Assembly (NCBI RefSeq): GCF_000420845.1
Contig: NZ_ATVS01000004.1
Span: 124,001-188,000 of the forward strand
DNA: 64,000 bases
Source of the DNA: Butyrivibrio sp. AE3009
GTDB taxonomy: Bacteria > Bacillota > Clostridia > Lachnospirales > Lachnospiraceae
Direction: 5' to 3'
Each line of letters starts with the position of its first letter. Position 1 is the stretch's first letter. Shown here one piece after another: positions 37,097 through 46,031 of this stretch. The notes under the pieces were generated by a model. It was not told the DNA's origin and did no database searches. It saw only the letters and a list, made by a program, of their open reading frames with translations. The position numbers were made by a program, and so were the translations under genes.

Positions 37097-37921
37097 ATGT
37101 ACGAGCATCTTTTATCAGAACTTGAAGTCTTTAAGAACGAACTTATCAAAGAAGGAGCCACAGCCGAGCTGTCCATGGACAGAGACGGGCTGCCGGCTCT
37201 TCTTGTGTTTTTTGAAGGAATAGGAAGAGTTGTCCTTAGCCTTATGGAAGGGGATGACAAGGACTTTCTATGCCTTACTGCAGAGACCACCAAAGGGGAC
37301 AAGGCAGCGCCTGAGGATATTCAGGCTGTGAGCTTACTGACGCCTCTTCCGGATAAGCAGGGGCGGGCAGGTACAATAAAGCGCTATGCTAAGCTTCTTT
37401 TATCCGGTAAGACCCTGGAGGTCTATCCCCTTCCGGAGATGGTACAGGACCTTGATGAAGATGAGAATGCACCGGAAGCAGCAGTAAGGCTCCTTCCCAA
37501 GACAAATATGCTGGCAGATATTCTGACCAGGGCCGGCGCGGAGGATCTGGCTGTGGATATCGCGAATATTCCCTATATTCTAGTGGTTGATGGGGATATG
37601 ACCTTTGTCGCAGCCTATGAGAATCTTTACGGAGATGAGTATCTTCTTCACTTCAGGGCAGATATTCCCTATGAAAAGGCTGACAAAAAGAAGGCCCTGG
37701 AACTTTCGGAAGAATTTAACCGGGATCATTCCTATACCAGGAGTTTTATCGGAATGGATGACCTTGGAATAATCGACGATGGGGACAGCCCTGTGATAAC
37801 CTTCCACGCCTGCACCATTGACAGCGGAGATAACATTGACGGCAGGGTATTTGGTGATATGGCAGCAGCTTTCGAAAGAGAAGTCATGGAATTTTTGGAA
37901 GAATTCTTTGGCGCAGAGTAA
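37097..37921 (+). CDS. Unrecognised acidic cytosolic protein
   Basis: A 274-residue protein with no signal peptide or membrane segment. It is acidic and appears to contain two alpha/beta halves (about 1-115 and 140-270) joined by an Asp/Glu-rich linker (VQDLDEDENAPEA). The second half has a YbjN-like feel (LVVDGDMTFVAAYENLYGDEY; FNRDHSYTRSFIG), but I would not assign it to that family firmly. The first half contains LPALLVFFEGIGRVVLSL. It has its own consensus promoter, and a GNAT gene starts 12 nt after its stop, so the pair is an operon. The ribosome site CGAGGT lies 7 nt before the ATG. Function unknown. Confidence 0.7.
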   Translation: MYEHLLSELEVFKNELIKEGATAELSMDRDGLPALLVFFEGIGRVVLSLMEGDDKDFLCLTAETTKGDKAAPEDIQAVSLLTPLPDKQGRAGTIKRYAKLLLSGKTLEVYPLPEMVQDLDEDENAPEAAVRLLPKTNMLADILTRAGAEDLAVDIANIPYILVVDGDMTFVAAYENLYGDEYLLHFRADIPYEKADKKKALELSEEFNRDHSYTRSFIGMDDLGIIDDGDSPVITFHACTIDSGDNIDGRVFGDMAAAFEREVMEFLEEFFGAE

Positions 37922-37933
37922 AGAGGTGTAAAC

Positions 37934-38722
37934 ATGCAGGGAACCCTGGTAAATGATAGCAACTTAAGCTTTTTTATGCCCATTTTGGATATCAGACCAA
38001 CAGAGGATGATCTTGTCATCGGCGTTATCGAAAAGGGCAGCGGAACGGCCTGCGGAGTGTTAAGGGCCGAGGCTGAGCCGGATAACAGGCTCATACTGAC
38101 TTATATTTATGTAGCGAGTGACTTCAGAAACAAAGGAGCCGGCAGCAAGCTTATGCGTTTTTTTCTGGAAACCGCCTATGACCTGGGAGCAAAGAGCATA
38201 GGGTGCTGTTTCATCGGCAATCCTGAAAACGCTTATCTGCGAAAAATACTGGATAAAGCCGGATTTGTGGATGAATCAGACGAACTTAACGTACAGATAG
38301 CAAATATAGAGAAATTTGATCTTTCATCACTGGGACCGGAGATAAAAAGTGTCAGATCGATTCCCCTCAGAAGCCTTCCGGAGAGCGAGAGATTTTTTTT
38401 GCCGGTGAAAGAAAAGGAGTATTACAACGAGAATGTAAGTATCATAGCCGTTGATAATGCATCGGGAAGGGGAATGATCCTGTTGCACCCGGTTGACGGG
38501 AAGCTTTCGCTGGAGACCTTAGAGGCCAGCGGAGCCCAAAAGATCCGGATATTGTATGCGCTTATCAGAAAAGCGGTTATTAATGCAAAAGAGTCAGGAA
38601 CCTATGATGAGTGGATTATTGCCGATTTTTCTTCTTCCAATGCAAAGGCAATTATGGCAAAGCTTACCGCCTATTCTTCAGTAAAATTCACCGAGTGTTA
38701 TTATTTCAATCTGCATTTTTGA
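37934..38722 (+). CDS. GNAT-family N-acetyltransferase with a C-terminal extension
   Basis: A 262-residue protein. The N-terminal GNAT domain (about 15-130) has the acetyl-CoA binding motif VASDFRNKGAGSKLM and the later strand-helix region FIGNPENAYLRKILDKAGF. The remaining 130 residues or so are less clear and might be a degenerate second GNAT copy (MILLHPVDGKLSLETLEASG). Length exceeds a single GNAT domain by about 100 residues. It follows the unknown acidic protein by 12 nt (ribosome site AAAGAGGTG) and precedes the calpain-like gene by 34 nt. The acetylated substrate is unknown. Confidence 0.82.
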   Translation: MQGTLVNDSNLSFFMPILDIRPTEDDLVIGVIEKGSGTACGVLRAEAEPDNRLILTYIYVASDFRNKGAGSKLMRFFLETAYDLGAKSIGCCFIGNPENAYLRKILDKAGFVDESDELNVQIANIEKFDLSSLGPEIKSVRSIPLRSLPESERFFLPVKEKEYYNENVSIIAVDNASGRGMILLHPVDGKLSLETLEASGAQKIRILYALIRKAVINAKESGTYDEWIIADFSSSNAKAIMAKLTAYSSVKFTECYYFNLHF

Positions 38723-38756
38723 ATTGCTGCTATGGCAGTAAAGCGAGGACAAATAT

Positions 38757-41700
38757 ATGATGGGACATGGCGAGATCAACAAGGAAAAGCACAAGGACCC
38801 CCAGGTGATAAATGCATCGCCCGTTGAACAGGTAGACCATTATCAGGAATCGAGGGTAAAGGACATAAGGATTAAAAACCTTCAGCCCGGTGAAAACGCA
38901 TGGCTAAAAAAGGCACTGCAGGCCACAGGGCATACTAAAAGTGCGTCACGAAAGCTTGTACATATGCCAACCCTGGCTGCTTACACCACCGAATACGGCA
39001 AGCGCTTCAACGAGAAGCTGAATATCCAGAAAAGACTCGAAAAGATGGAGAACCACAAGTCTGCCCTTTTCCAAAAGAAAAAGAATGCAATCATGATAAA
39101 AGAGGCTGTAAACAGAAATTCCAGACAATGTCTCGATAAAATGGAAAAGATGATGACCGGAAGGAATGTCCCTTGCGAGGATGGAGAAGTATACAGAGAT
39201 CTTGCCATGTTTATGGGCGCAAACGAGCAGGAGTTTTCCGCACAGGACAAGAAGAGTCTTCTTGACAGCGCTCTGGGAACCTCTGTAAATGGTGAGGGCG
39301 CTCCTGAAGGTCAGGATATGAAGGTGGCCCTTGGACTTATGACAAAAGCTCTTTTTGCCATAGATATCCCTTCAATAAGGCTTGACAGTGATGTGCTCAT
39401 GGCCGGAAATGCCGAAAAACTGGAGGCCATAACAGGACAGGTTTATGCCTATGAGAACATGCTTGAAAGATATGGAAAAAACTATTTTGAAGAGATTAAT
39501 GAAAACACCGCCAAAGTCATACAGGAACACCTGGAAAAGCTAAGGCTCATCTCCGCCTATTATGTGAGCCGCAAGGAAGTTGTCACTGACATGGAATATT
39601 CCACTCACTACGACGAGGAGCTTACTCTGGAAGTGGATGAAACAACTCCGGATTCCACAAAGCAGCTGGCAGAAAAGATCATGAACAGCACAGTTTTGGC
39701 AGCCAAACTGATGGAGGTGTCGGGAGTAAAGCAGAAGGACAGAAACGGCGTGGCAAAAGCGATCACTAAGGTTAAGTCCAATGCTTCCAAACAGCTTTTT
39801 AACAAATCCAAGACCGTTCTTACCAAAGAAGAACAGAGAAAGCTTCTTGATAAATCAGTAAAGAAGATGAGCTATTTCGGAGTAAACGGCTTTGGAGTAT
39901 ACAGCCTGAACGCCAAAAACTGCGGAGCTTCCTTCGGCAGTCTTTTCAAGAACTTTAATGATCTGGAGGAGCACGGGAACTTCTTTGGAACCAACAGTAT
40001 AGAGATGAAGCTTGTCAAAAGACATATAGACGAGTTTAGAAAGATCACCTCCGGCTCAGCTTTTAAGCTTGGCTATCATGAATTCAAATATCAGATGGCG
40101 GAGTCACTGGGGAGCCTTGTTGAAGCCTGTAGAAGGTACAGAAAGTCCCACGATGACAAACATGAGTATGGCGATAGATATGAGTCTGTTGGAAATATCC
40201 TGGCATCAGCAGAAAACTGCTATGAATTTGTGGGATCACTGGATCAGAAGAAGTATGAAAAGCTTGTAAATGACAATAAGAAGCAGGCTCTTAGCATGGT
40301 TTTGCGTAATTCCGATATGATTTTGGAGAAGGATGACGGTGAGATCGCAAAGACAGATCAGATGCTTCTTCGAAAGCAGAGCAAAGGTCTGGAAGAGGAG
40401 TTCTATAACATTATTTCCGAATCCTCCGGCTTCTATAGCAGTAAAAAATGCCGTGATAATCTTAAGAAACAGTTAAATACAAAGGTTGGCAACAATGAAC
40501 AGAACTTTAATGCCGATAAGGCGTATCTGATCAAGGTATATAACCGAATGCAGGAATGGTGCAAGTTTTACCTTAAGGATAACGATCCTTCTTTTGAAAG
40601 CGGAGTCAGGAAAGTAGATCTCTGCTGCAGGATAAATGATAACGCAGCCCGTATGATAACCTATCTGGGCAGCATAAGCTTCGCGGATCGTCTCAAGATG
40701 AGTGGTGGAAGCGGCACCTGGGCAGATATGCTTTTTGGCAATGATATCAGCAAAATGAGGGAAGTGAAAACGGGGGAAGGTAAAAGGATTGAGTCCGAAG
40801 ACGGAGAAAAAGACGTTACCTTCCTGGAGAGTAAGGAGGATCTTAGAGAGAACAGTTATAAGAACATAATAGAGCTGGCCTGCGGCGATGTCTCTATGCT
40901 TCGGGATTACAGGCAGGCACAGCTCAGAAAGATAAACGGCGAGGTCAAAACCGGTCTTGCCTATAAAAGCAGGATCGATGAGAGGGTGGAAGGTCATGGT
41001 AATGGGCCCCTTGAGTACAAGAGTGCCAAAGAGATCCTGGATGCTGCCAATGAAAACAATATGAATATCGTATATTCTGACGTTGCCCTCAGACAGCTGA
41101 CAACCATCCGCATCATGGATACTCTTTTTGGGAAGAAAAAAAGAAGACTTGATACCATAAAATACAACGCCAGAACCCAGGCACTCACCGGTGAGCCGGT
41201 AATATTCATAAAATCCGTATGCAACATCAGTAACGACGGCTATTTTGGCAAACAGGAAAAGCAGCTGCAAGGCGGTGAGGACGAGGGAATAGAATCTTCA
41301 GTTCTGGATGAAAAGGGTGATCTTAATATCGAGGTCTATGACAGAACGGTGGCTGATAAGATAATGGCTCTTACGCCGGAAGTTTTTTTTGAGAGCTTTA
41401 CGGAGAACGAGATACAACTTACTCAGCAGGATAAAGATGCCTTTACCCAGAGGCTTACTGCGCTTCAGAATGCTTTCCGAAAGGACATGACGGATGAGAA
41501 TGGCTGGAGGAAGAGGAGAGACAAAAAGGATGAAGACAAGCGGCTGGATGACATAAAGAATGAGGAGAATAATCTTAAGAAGTATAAACGCTGGGGCAAG
41601 GAAGATACCCATTATCTGGTAGTGGGCTCAAAAGCAAAACTGGCAGATCTTCAGGTGAAGAAGGTCAGGGACGGCGAAGGAACCTACACCAGAGCCCTGA

Positions 41701-43328
41701 AGAGGCAGATCATTGCCGGTAAGAGTCTGGGACTGGTAGAGCCGGAGTTTCTCAGTTCAATAAAGACCCTGGAAGAGCAGGACCAGAACCAGGAACAGGT
41801 CAGGGAGCAGGAACAGATCAAGGAGGAGAAAAAAGACCTGATCGTAAGCCCCGCACAGCAGCAAAGGGTTCAGAAGGCCAAGGACAAGATCAGGGCAATA
41901 AAGGAAAGCCGCAGTAACTTCAAATGCGCCTCTGATAGAGTCAAGATGAAAATAAAGGGCGATATCAGTAGTATCACGGCAAAGACGCTTAAGAGGATTA
42001 ATGAAGGCAAGTTTGAGGTGTCCCAGGACTTCAAGGATGCCATCAAGGCTTTTGATGATTACGCCGGAATGGATGTAAGAGTAAATAAAAGCCTTACCAT
42101 TGCAAGCACCGAAGCGGGATTTGATAACGCGAAGTTTCTTGAAGAGGGAGAGCTTATGCTTAAGGGTCTTAAGCTGGCAGAGAAGGAACTGGCCAAAATC
42201 CCCGAGAAAACCAAAGATGCGCATCTTAAAAAGCAGAGAAGTATCCTTGAACCTCTTATTAAAAAATGTCTTACCTTAAAAGATGGAAATCTGCAAGTCC
42301 CTGATGGCATAGTGCCTTATGTTGTTTCAGATGAGGCCTTCAAGAAATGTAAAACTGACACTGTGGAGCTTAAGATCACTGAAAAGAAGGATCTTGAGTG
42401 GAAAGATATGAGCAAGTACCCGCTCTTTGCCCATGAACCTTCTGTCAACGATATGGCTCAGGGTCAGGTAGGTGACTGCTATGCTCTTTCCACTATCGCG
42501 GCCATTGTAGATATGAGGCCCAGTGTCATCAAAAACATGATGAAGGATAATGGAGATACCGTAACCGTCAAATTCTGTACTGATAATGGTGATAAGTATG
42601 TGACGGTTAAAAAGACCGTTCCCGTGTACAAACGTGCGGGAGAAGATATTGAAAAGGATTATTATGTAAGGGGCGCATTGTGGATCCAGATGCTGGAAAA
42701 GGCCATTGTTGCATCAGGGATCATTAAGGACCTTTATAAGCAGGAAGGCAAGGAAATCAAGGATAGTATCAAAGATAAGAGCGATCTTATAGCTATGTTG
42801 GAAAAGGATGGTCAGGTAAGCTATGAACTGATATCGGGAGGTGACCCGGCATCCTTTGCAAGATTCATCACAGGAAAAAGAGGCACTAAGAGAATTTTTA
42901 ACGAAGAAGTAAATGATGAATATGAAGGTCAGCTGAAAAAGGGAAAAATGGAGTACACCAAAGCTCAGGAGGCATTCATCAGTGAAGCTGATGAGCTCAA
43001 CAAGGGCTTTAAAAATTATGTACTCACAGCGTCAACAAAAGACGGTTTCGATACCATTGAGGGAAGCGGCCTTAAGTCGGAAGATAACGAGAAGGGTGTA
43101 TATATAAGACACGCTTATGCGGTCGTAGGAACCAGAATGATCAATGGCGAAAAGACAATTGTGCTGAGAAATCCATGGGGAATCGGAACCAATGAGGCTG
43201 TCTACGATGAAAAGACCGGAGCAGTTACTCAGCAGATAACCTTTGACGGTAAGAATGAAGGTTATGTGTTCATGCCTGTTGATACGTTCTTTAGAATGTT
43301 CAACAGCTATGCGAAGGATGAGCTGTAG
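38757..43328 (+). CDS. 1523-residue protein with C-terminal calpain-like cysteine protease domain
   Basis: A very large, highly charged Lys/Glu-rich protein without a signal peptide or membrane segment. Residues 1-1190 are mostly predicted helical, with a Gln/Glu coiled-coil-like stretch near 1004-1022 (EEQDQNQEQVREQEQIKEEK), and match no family I recognise. The C-terminal 300 residues form a calpain (C2-type) domain. Cys1241 lies in AQGQVGDCYALS, His1452 in IRHAYAVVG and Asn1472 in LRNPWG, so the catalytic triad is complete. Two ATG codons are possible at the start (38757, 38760). Bacterial calpain-like proteins are rare and mostly uncharacterised; an intracellular protease or a protein delivered by a non-Sec route are both possible. 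It is the last gene before a convergent terminator. Confidence 0.85.
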   Translation: MMGHGEINKEKHKDPQVINASPVEQVDHYQESRVKDIRIKNLQPGENAWLKKALQATGHTKSASRKLVHMPTLAAYTTEYGKRFNEKLNIQKRLEKMENHKSALFQKKKNAIMIKEAVNRNSRQCLDKMEKMMTGRNVPCEDGEVYRDLAMFMGANEQEFSAQDKKSLLDSALGTSVNGEGAPEGQDMKVALGLMTKALFAIDIPSIRLDSDVLMAGNAEKLEAITGQVYAYENMLERYGKNYFEEINENTAKVIQEHLEKLRLISAYYVSRKEVVTDMEYSTHYDEELTLEVDETTPDSTKQLAEKIMNSTVLAAKLMEVSGVKQKDRNGVAKAITKVKSNASKQLFNKSKTVLTKEEQRKLLDKSVKKMSYFGVNGFGVYSLNAKNCGASFGSLFKNFNDLEEHGNFFGTNSIEMKLVKRHIDEFRKITSGSAFKLGYHEFKYQMAESLGSLVEACRRYRKSHDDKHEYGDRYESVGNILASAENCYEFVGSLDQKKYEKLVNDNKKQALSMVLRNSDMILEKDDGEIAKTDQMLLRKQSKGLEEEFYNIISESSGFYSSKKCRDNLKKQLNTKVGNNEQNFNADKAYLIKVYNRMQEWCKFYLKDNDPSFESGVRKVDLCCRINDNAARMITYLGSISFADRLKMSGGSGTWADMLFGNDISKMREVKTGEGKRIESEDGEKDVTFLESKEDLRENSYKNIIELACGDVSMLRDYRQAQLRKINGEVKTGLAYKSRIDERVEGHGNGPLEYKSAKEILDAANENNMNIVYSDVALRQLTTIRIMDTLFGKKKRRLDTIKYNARTQALTGEPVIFIKSVCNISNDGYFGKQEKQLQGGEDEGIESSVLDEKGDLNIEVYDRTVADKIMALTPEVFFESFTENEIQLTQQDKDAFTQRLTALQNAFRKDMTDENGWRKRRDKKDEDKRLDDIKNEENNLKKYKRWGKEDTHYLVVGSKAKLADLQVKKVRDGEGTYTRALKRQIIAGKSLGLVEPEFLSSIKTLEEQDQNQEQVREQEQIKEEKKDLIVSPAQQQRVQKAKDKIRAIKESRSNFKCASDRVKMKIKGDISSITAKTLKRINEGKFEVSQDFKDAIKAFDDYAGMDVRVNKSLTIASTEAGFDNAKFLEEGELMLKGLKLAEKELAKIPEKTKDAHLKKQRSILEPLIKKCLTLKDGNLQVPDGIVPYVVSDEAFKKCKTDTVELKITEKKDLEWKDMSKYPLFAHEPSVNDMAQGQVGDCYALSTIAAIVDMRPSVIKNMMKDNGDTVTVKFCTDNGDKYVTVKKTVPVYKRAGEDIEKDYYVRGALWIQMLEKAIVASGIIKDLYKQEGKEIKDSIKDKSDLIAMLEKDGQVSYELISGGDPASFARFITGKRGTKRIFNEEVNDEYEGQLKKGKMEYTKAQEAFISEADELNKGFKNYVLTASTKDGFDTIEGSGLKSEDNEKGVYIRHAYAVVGTRMINGEKTIVLRNPWGIGTNEAVYDEKTGAVTQQITFDGKNEGYVFMPVDTFFRMFNSYAKDEL

Positions 43329-43359
43329 AAGAATAAAGATATTCCGCAATCATTCAAAA

Positions 43360-43397
43360 AAAGCCGCTGTCCGGCAGATGAGACCGGATAGCGGCTT
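43360..43397 (-). terminator. Terminator between the calpain-like and glutathione peroxidase genes
   Basis: The 14-bp stem AAGCCGCTGTCCGG/CCGGATAGCGGCTT has one mismatch and a 9-nt loop. A run of seven A on its left reads as TTTTTTT on the minus strand, so it mainly ends the peroxidase transcript. It may also stop the plus-strand transcript. Confidence 0.82.
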
Positions 43398-43435
43398 ATA
43401 TATTCAAAAGGTTAGAAAAATTACAAATATATTTA

Positions 43436-43978
43436 TCAGATGAGCTTCTCAACGCAAGCAGCTACGTTCTCCATCTTCTCCGTGGGCTCGAAGCGGGCTA
43501 CTACATTGCCTTCTCTGTCGATCACGAACTTGGTGAAGTTCCACTTGATCTCGGAATTATTCTTATAGTCCTTGTCGATCTTCTTAAGCATCACATTCAT
43601 TGCCAGGGCAGCAGGTCCTTTACCAAAGCCCTCAAAGCCCTTCTGGCTCTTAAGATATTTGTAAAGAGGAATTGCAGTCTCACCGTTCACATCAGACTTC
43701 TTCATCTGAGGGAACATTGTGTTGTAGTGGAGCTGGCAGAACTCATGGATCTCCTCGTCGGTTCCGGGAGTCTGTCCCGCAAACTGATTGCAGGGAATAT
43801 CAAGAACCTCGAAGCCCTGCTCATGGAACTTCTCAAATATTGCCTCGATATCCTTGTAGTGAGGTGTGAAGCCGCAGTTAGTAGCTGTATTTACAACAAG
43901 AACAACCTTGCCCTTGTAGTTCTCCATAGAAACTTCATTGCCCTGTGCATCTGTTACAGAATAATCATAAAATCCCAT
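43436..43978 (-). CDS. Glutathione peroxidase-family thiol peroxidase
   Basis: A 180-residue peroxidase. The peroxidatic residue is Cys35 in VNTATNCGFTPHY (cysteine, not selenocysteine). The Gln of PCNQFAGQTPG and the Trp/Asn of IKWNFTKFVIDREG complete the usual active site. Bacterial members mostly use thioredoxin rather than glutathione as reductant, and a thioredoxin gene lies 4 kb away. I chose the ATG at 43978 because CAGGAGGAAACC lies just upstream; an in-frame ATG at 44029 has no ribosome site. It is expressed from a consensus promoter (44068-44096). Detoxification of peroxides in an anaerobe is the likely role. Confidence 0.93.
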   Translation of the reverse strand: MGFYDYSVTDAQGNEVSMENYKGKVVLVVNTATNCGFTPHYKDIEAIFEKFHEQGFEVLDIPCNQFAGQTPGTDEEIHEFCQLHYNTMFPQMKKSDVNGETAIPLYKYLKSQKGFEGFGKGPAALAMNVMLKKIDKDYKNNSEIKWNFTKFVIDREGNVVARFEPTEKMENVAACVEKLI

Positions 43979-44039
43979 CTTGGTTTCCTCCTGATATAAT
44001 GGTTGTATTAAATGGATATAGGTTTGCATGTCTAAATGT

Positions 44040-44096
44040 CATTGTTATTTCGTTTCTTAACAATGCAATTATATTGCGCGCAATTAAATATGTCAA
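44040..44096 (-). promoter_or_regulatory. Consensus promoter with two dyads upstream of the peroxidase gene
   Basis: On the minus strand, a perfect TTGACA (44096-44091), a 17-nt spacer and a perfect TATAAT (44073-44068). The spacer contains the palindrome ATTGCGCGCAAT (44073-44084). A second dyad CATTGTTA-N10-TAACAATG (44040-44065) covers the expected start site. Both positions suit repressor binding, so this strong promoter is probably regulated. The regulator is not identifiable from the window. Confidence 0.78.
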
Positions 44097-44115
44097 TACA
44101 CAAATTAAAAAATCT

Positions 44116-44144
44116 TTGTAATTTTGATATGAAACAGTTAAAAT
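44116..44144 (+). promoter_or_regulatory. Promoter of the alpha/beta hydrolase gene
   Basis: TTGTAA (44116-44121), a 17-nt spacer and TAAAAT (44139-44144). The leader contains a small inverted repeat GCATTTA...TAAATGC (about 44158-44182) before the GGGGGAA ribosome site. Confidence 0.55.
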
Positions 44145-44213
44145 CAAGAGTACGAGCGCATTTAAGGCGCCTGAATAAATGCATATCAATAATGCAATCG
44201 GGGGAAAATAGTT

Positions 44214-45047
44214 ATGTATTATAAAGAATTTGCACTTAATGAAGAAGGCTCTCTTGAGGGAGCAAGACTCACTGTTTTTATCCAGGAGCCTTCAACGGAA
44301 CTATATATAAGTAAGAGACCATTGGTACTATTGTGCCCGGGTGGCGGCTATGAATGGACTTCTGACAGAGAGGCTGAGCCACTGGCTTTTGCATTTATGG
44401 CCAAGGGTTTTAACACAGCAATCCTTAGATACTCCTGCAAGCCTGCCAAATATCCCACAGCTCTGTTGGAACTTGGAAGGGCAATGCTCATCGTAAGAGA
44501 GCATGCCGCAGAATGGGAGGTTGACCCGGAGGCGATAATTGTTCAGGGCGCATCCGCAGGCGGACACCTGGCAGCAAGCTATTCCTGCTTCTGGAGAGAG
44601 GACTTCTTATCCGAGAAGCTCCTTGGAGAAGCAACAGATGCTGCCAAAGAAAAGCTTCGTCCCAACGGACTCTTGTTATGCTATCCTGTTATAACCTCCG
44701 GAGAATATGCTCACAGAGGCTCCTTTGATGCTCTTGTGGGAAAAGAAGATAAGAAGCTTCTTGAGAAGGTATCCCTTGAGAAACAGGTAAGCGACGCAGT
44801 TCCCCGCACTTTCATCTGGCATACCTTCACAGACGGTTCAGTGCCGGTTGAAAATTCCCTATTGTTTGCATCCGCATTGAAAGCGCATAATATTAATACA
44901 GAGCTTCATATTTTCTGTGAGGGAGGTCACGGACTGTCCCTTGCAAATGAGATAACGGAAAGCCCCAGCCGCAAGGAGATCGTTCCCTCCTGCCAGCCCT
45001 GGATAGACCTGGCTGCAACCTGGCTTGGAAGTTATTTTAAGAAGTAA
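44214..45047 (+). CDS. Alpha/beta-hydrolase esterase (acetyl-xylan/lipase-like)
   Basis: A 277-residue serine hydrolase without a signal peptide, so cytosolic. The oxyanion-hole motif CPGGGYEW (41-48) and nucleophile elbow QGASAGGHLAA with Ser114 are characteristic of the BD-FAE/esterase group that includes acetyl-xylan esterases. The catalytic Asp probably lies in FTDGSVPVENSLLFA and His in CEGGHGLSL. In a fibre degrader it could deacetylate imported oligosaccharides; this is inferred. It is followed 27 nt later by an exonuclease gene, perhaps on the same transcript. Confidence 0.87.
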   Translation: MYYKEFALNEEGSLEGARLTVFIQEPSTELYISKRPLVLLCPGGGYEWTSDREAEPLAFAFMAKGFNTAILRYSCKPAKYPTALLELGRAMLIVREHAAEWEVDPEAIIVQGASAGGHLAASYSCFWREDFLSEKLLGEATDAAKEKLRPNGLLLCYPVITSGEYAHRGSFDALVGKEDKKLLEKVSLEKQVSDAVPRTFIWHTFTDGSVPVENSLLFASALKAHNINTELHIFCEGGHGLSLANEITESPSRKEIVPSCQPWIDLAATWLGSYFKK

Positions 45048-45074
45048 TACCAACCCGATGGAAAGAATTGATTT

Positions 45075-46022
45075 ATGGGCGATTTTATAGTATTTGACCT
45101 TGAGTGGAATCAGGGTGAAGCGCCGGTGACAAGGGGGGATAAGACCCTTACCTTTGAGATTGTTGAGATCGGCGCAGTCAAACTAAATGAAAAAAGAGAA
45201 AAGATCGGCGAGTTCAGTCGGCTGATCAAGCCTCAGATCCATCAGCATATGCACAGAATCACGGGTAAGCTCATCCACCTTACAATGGAGGACCTTGAAA
45301 GCGGCGAGGATTTCCAGACCGTTGCAAGACAGTTCCTTGAGTGGTGCGGCGAGGACCCCAAGTTCTGCAGCTGGGGACCTTTGGATCTTACGGAGTTTCA
45401 GAGAAATCTGGACTTCTATGACATGCCTCTTTTGTCCGACAGGCCGCTTCCTTTCTACGATGCGCAGAAACTCTACAGCCTTGCCTATGACGATGGAAGA
45501 TCCCGTAAGAGCCTTGCCACTGCAGTTGATGAGCTGGGACTTATCCAGGATATACCTTTTCACAGGGCTCTGGCGGATGCCGAGTACACGGCCAAGATAT
45601 TTAAGAGATTCAGTGACAGGGTGCTTCAGAGAATATCCTTCGACACCTATGTGACTCCCAAGACCAAGAAGCAGGAGATCCGCATTGTTTTTGACAATTA
45701 TGCCAAGTACATCTCCAGGGAGTTTGATACCAAGGAGGATGTACTTGAGAACATGGAGATTATGAGCACCAAGTGCTATATCTGCCATTGTAATATCAAA
45801 AGAAGGGTAAAATGGTTCTCTCCCAACGGCAAGCACTATTACAGCGCCGCCTACTGCGACAAGCATGGCTTCATGAAGGCCAAGGTTCGCATCAAGAAGG
45901 CAGAGAACGGAAGACTCTTTGTAATCAAGACCTGCAAATTCGTCTCCCCCGAGGAGGTGGAGGCCATGAAGGCCAAGCAGCGCAAGGTCAGGAAGAGACA
46001 GAACCCGGAGAAAGACCAGTGA
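45075..46022 (+). CDS. DEDDh 3'-5' exonuclease
   Basis: A 315-residue protein with an N-terminal RNase T/DnaQ-type exonuclease domain (1-185). The first acidic pair is FDLEW (D8, E10); a central Asp lies in WGPLDLTEF; the final His-Asp pair is FHRALADAEYT, giving the DEDDh set. It resembles KapD/Snp-type exonucleases. The C-terminal 130 residues contain a possible zinc-binding arrangement (TKCYICHCNIKR and AAYCDKHGF) and a very basic tail, suggesting nucleic acid binding. It converges on the D,D-carboxypeptidase gene with 9 nt between the stops. Confidence 0.88.
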   Translation: MGDFIVFDLEWNQGEAPVTRGDKTLTFEIVEIGAVKLNEKREKIGEFSRLIKPQIHQHMHRITGKLIHLTMEDLESGEDFQTVARQFLEWCGEDPKFCSWGPLDLTEFQRNLDFYDMPLLSDRPLPFYDAQKLYSLAYDDGRSRKSLATAVDELGLIQDIPFHRALADAEYTAKIFKRFSDRVLQRISFDTYVTPKTKKQEIRIVFDNYAKYISREFDTKEDVLENMEIMSTKCYICHCNIKRRVKWFSPNGKHYYSAAYCDKHGFMKAKVRIKKAENGRLFVIKTCKFVSPEEVEAMKAKQRKVRKRQNPEKDQ

Positions 46023-46031
46023 TGGCGGTAA

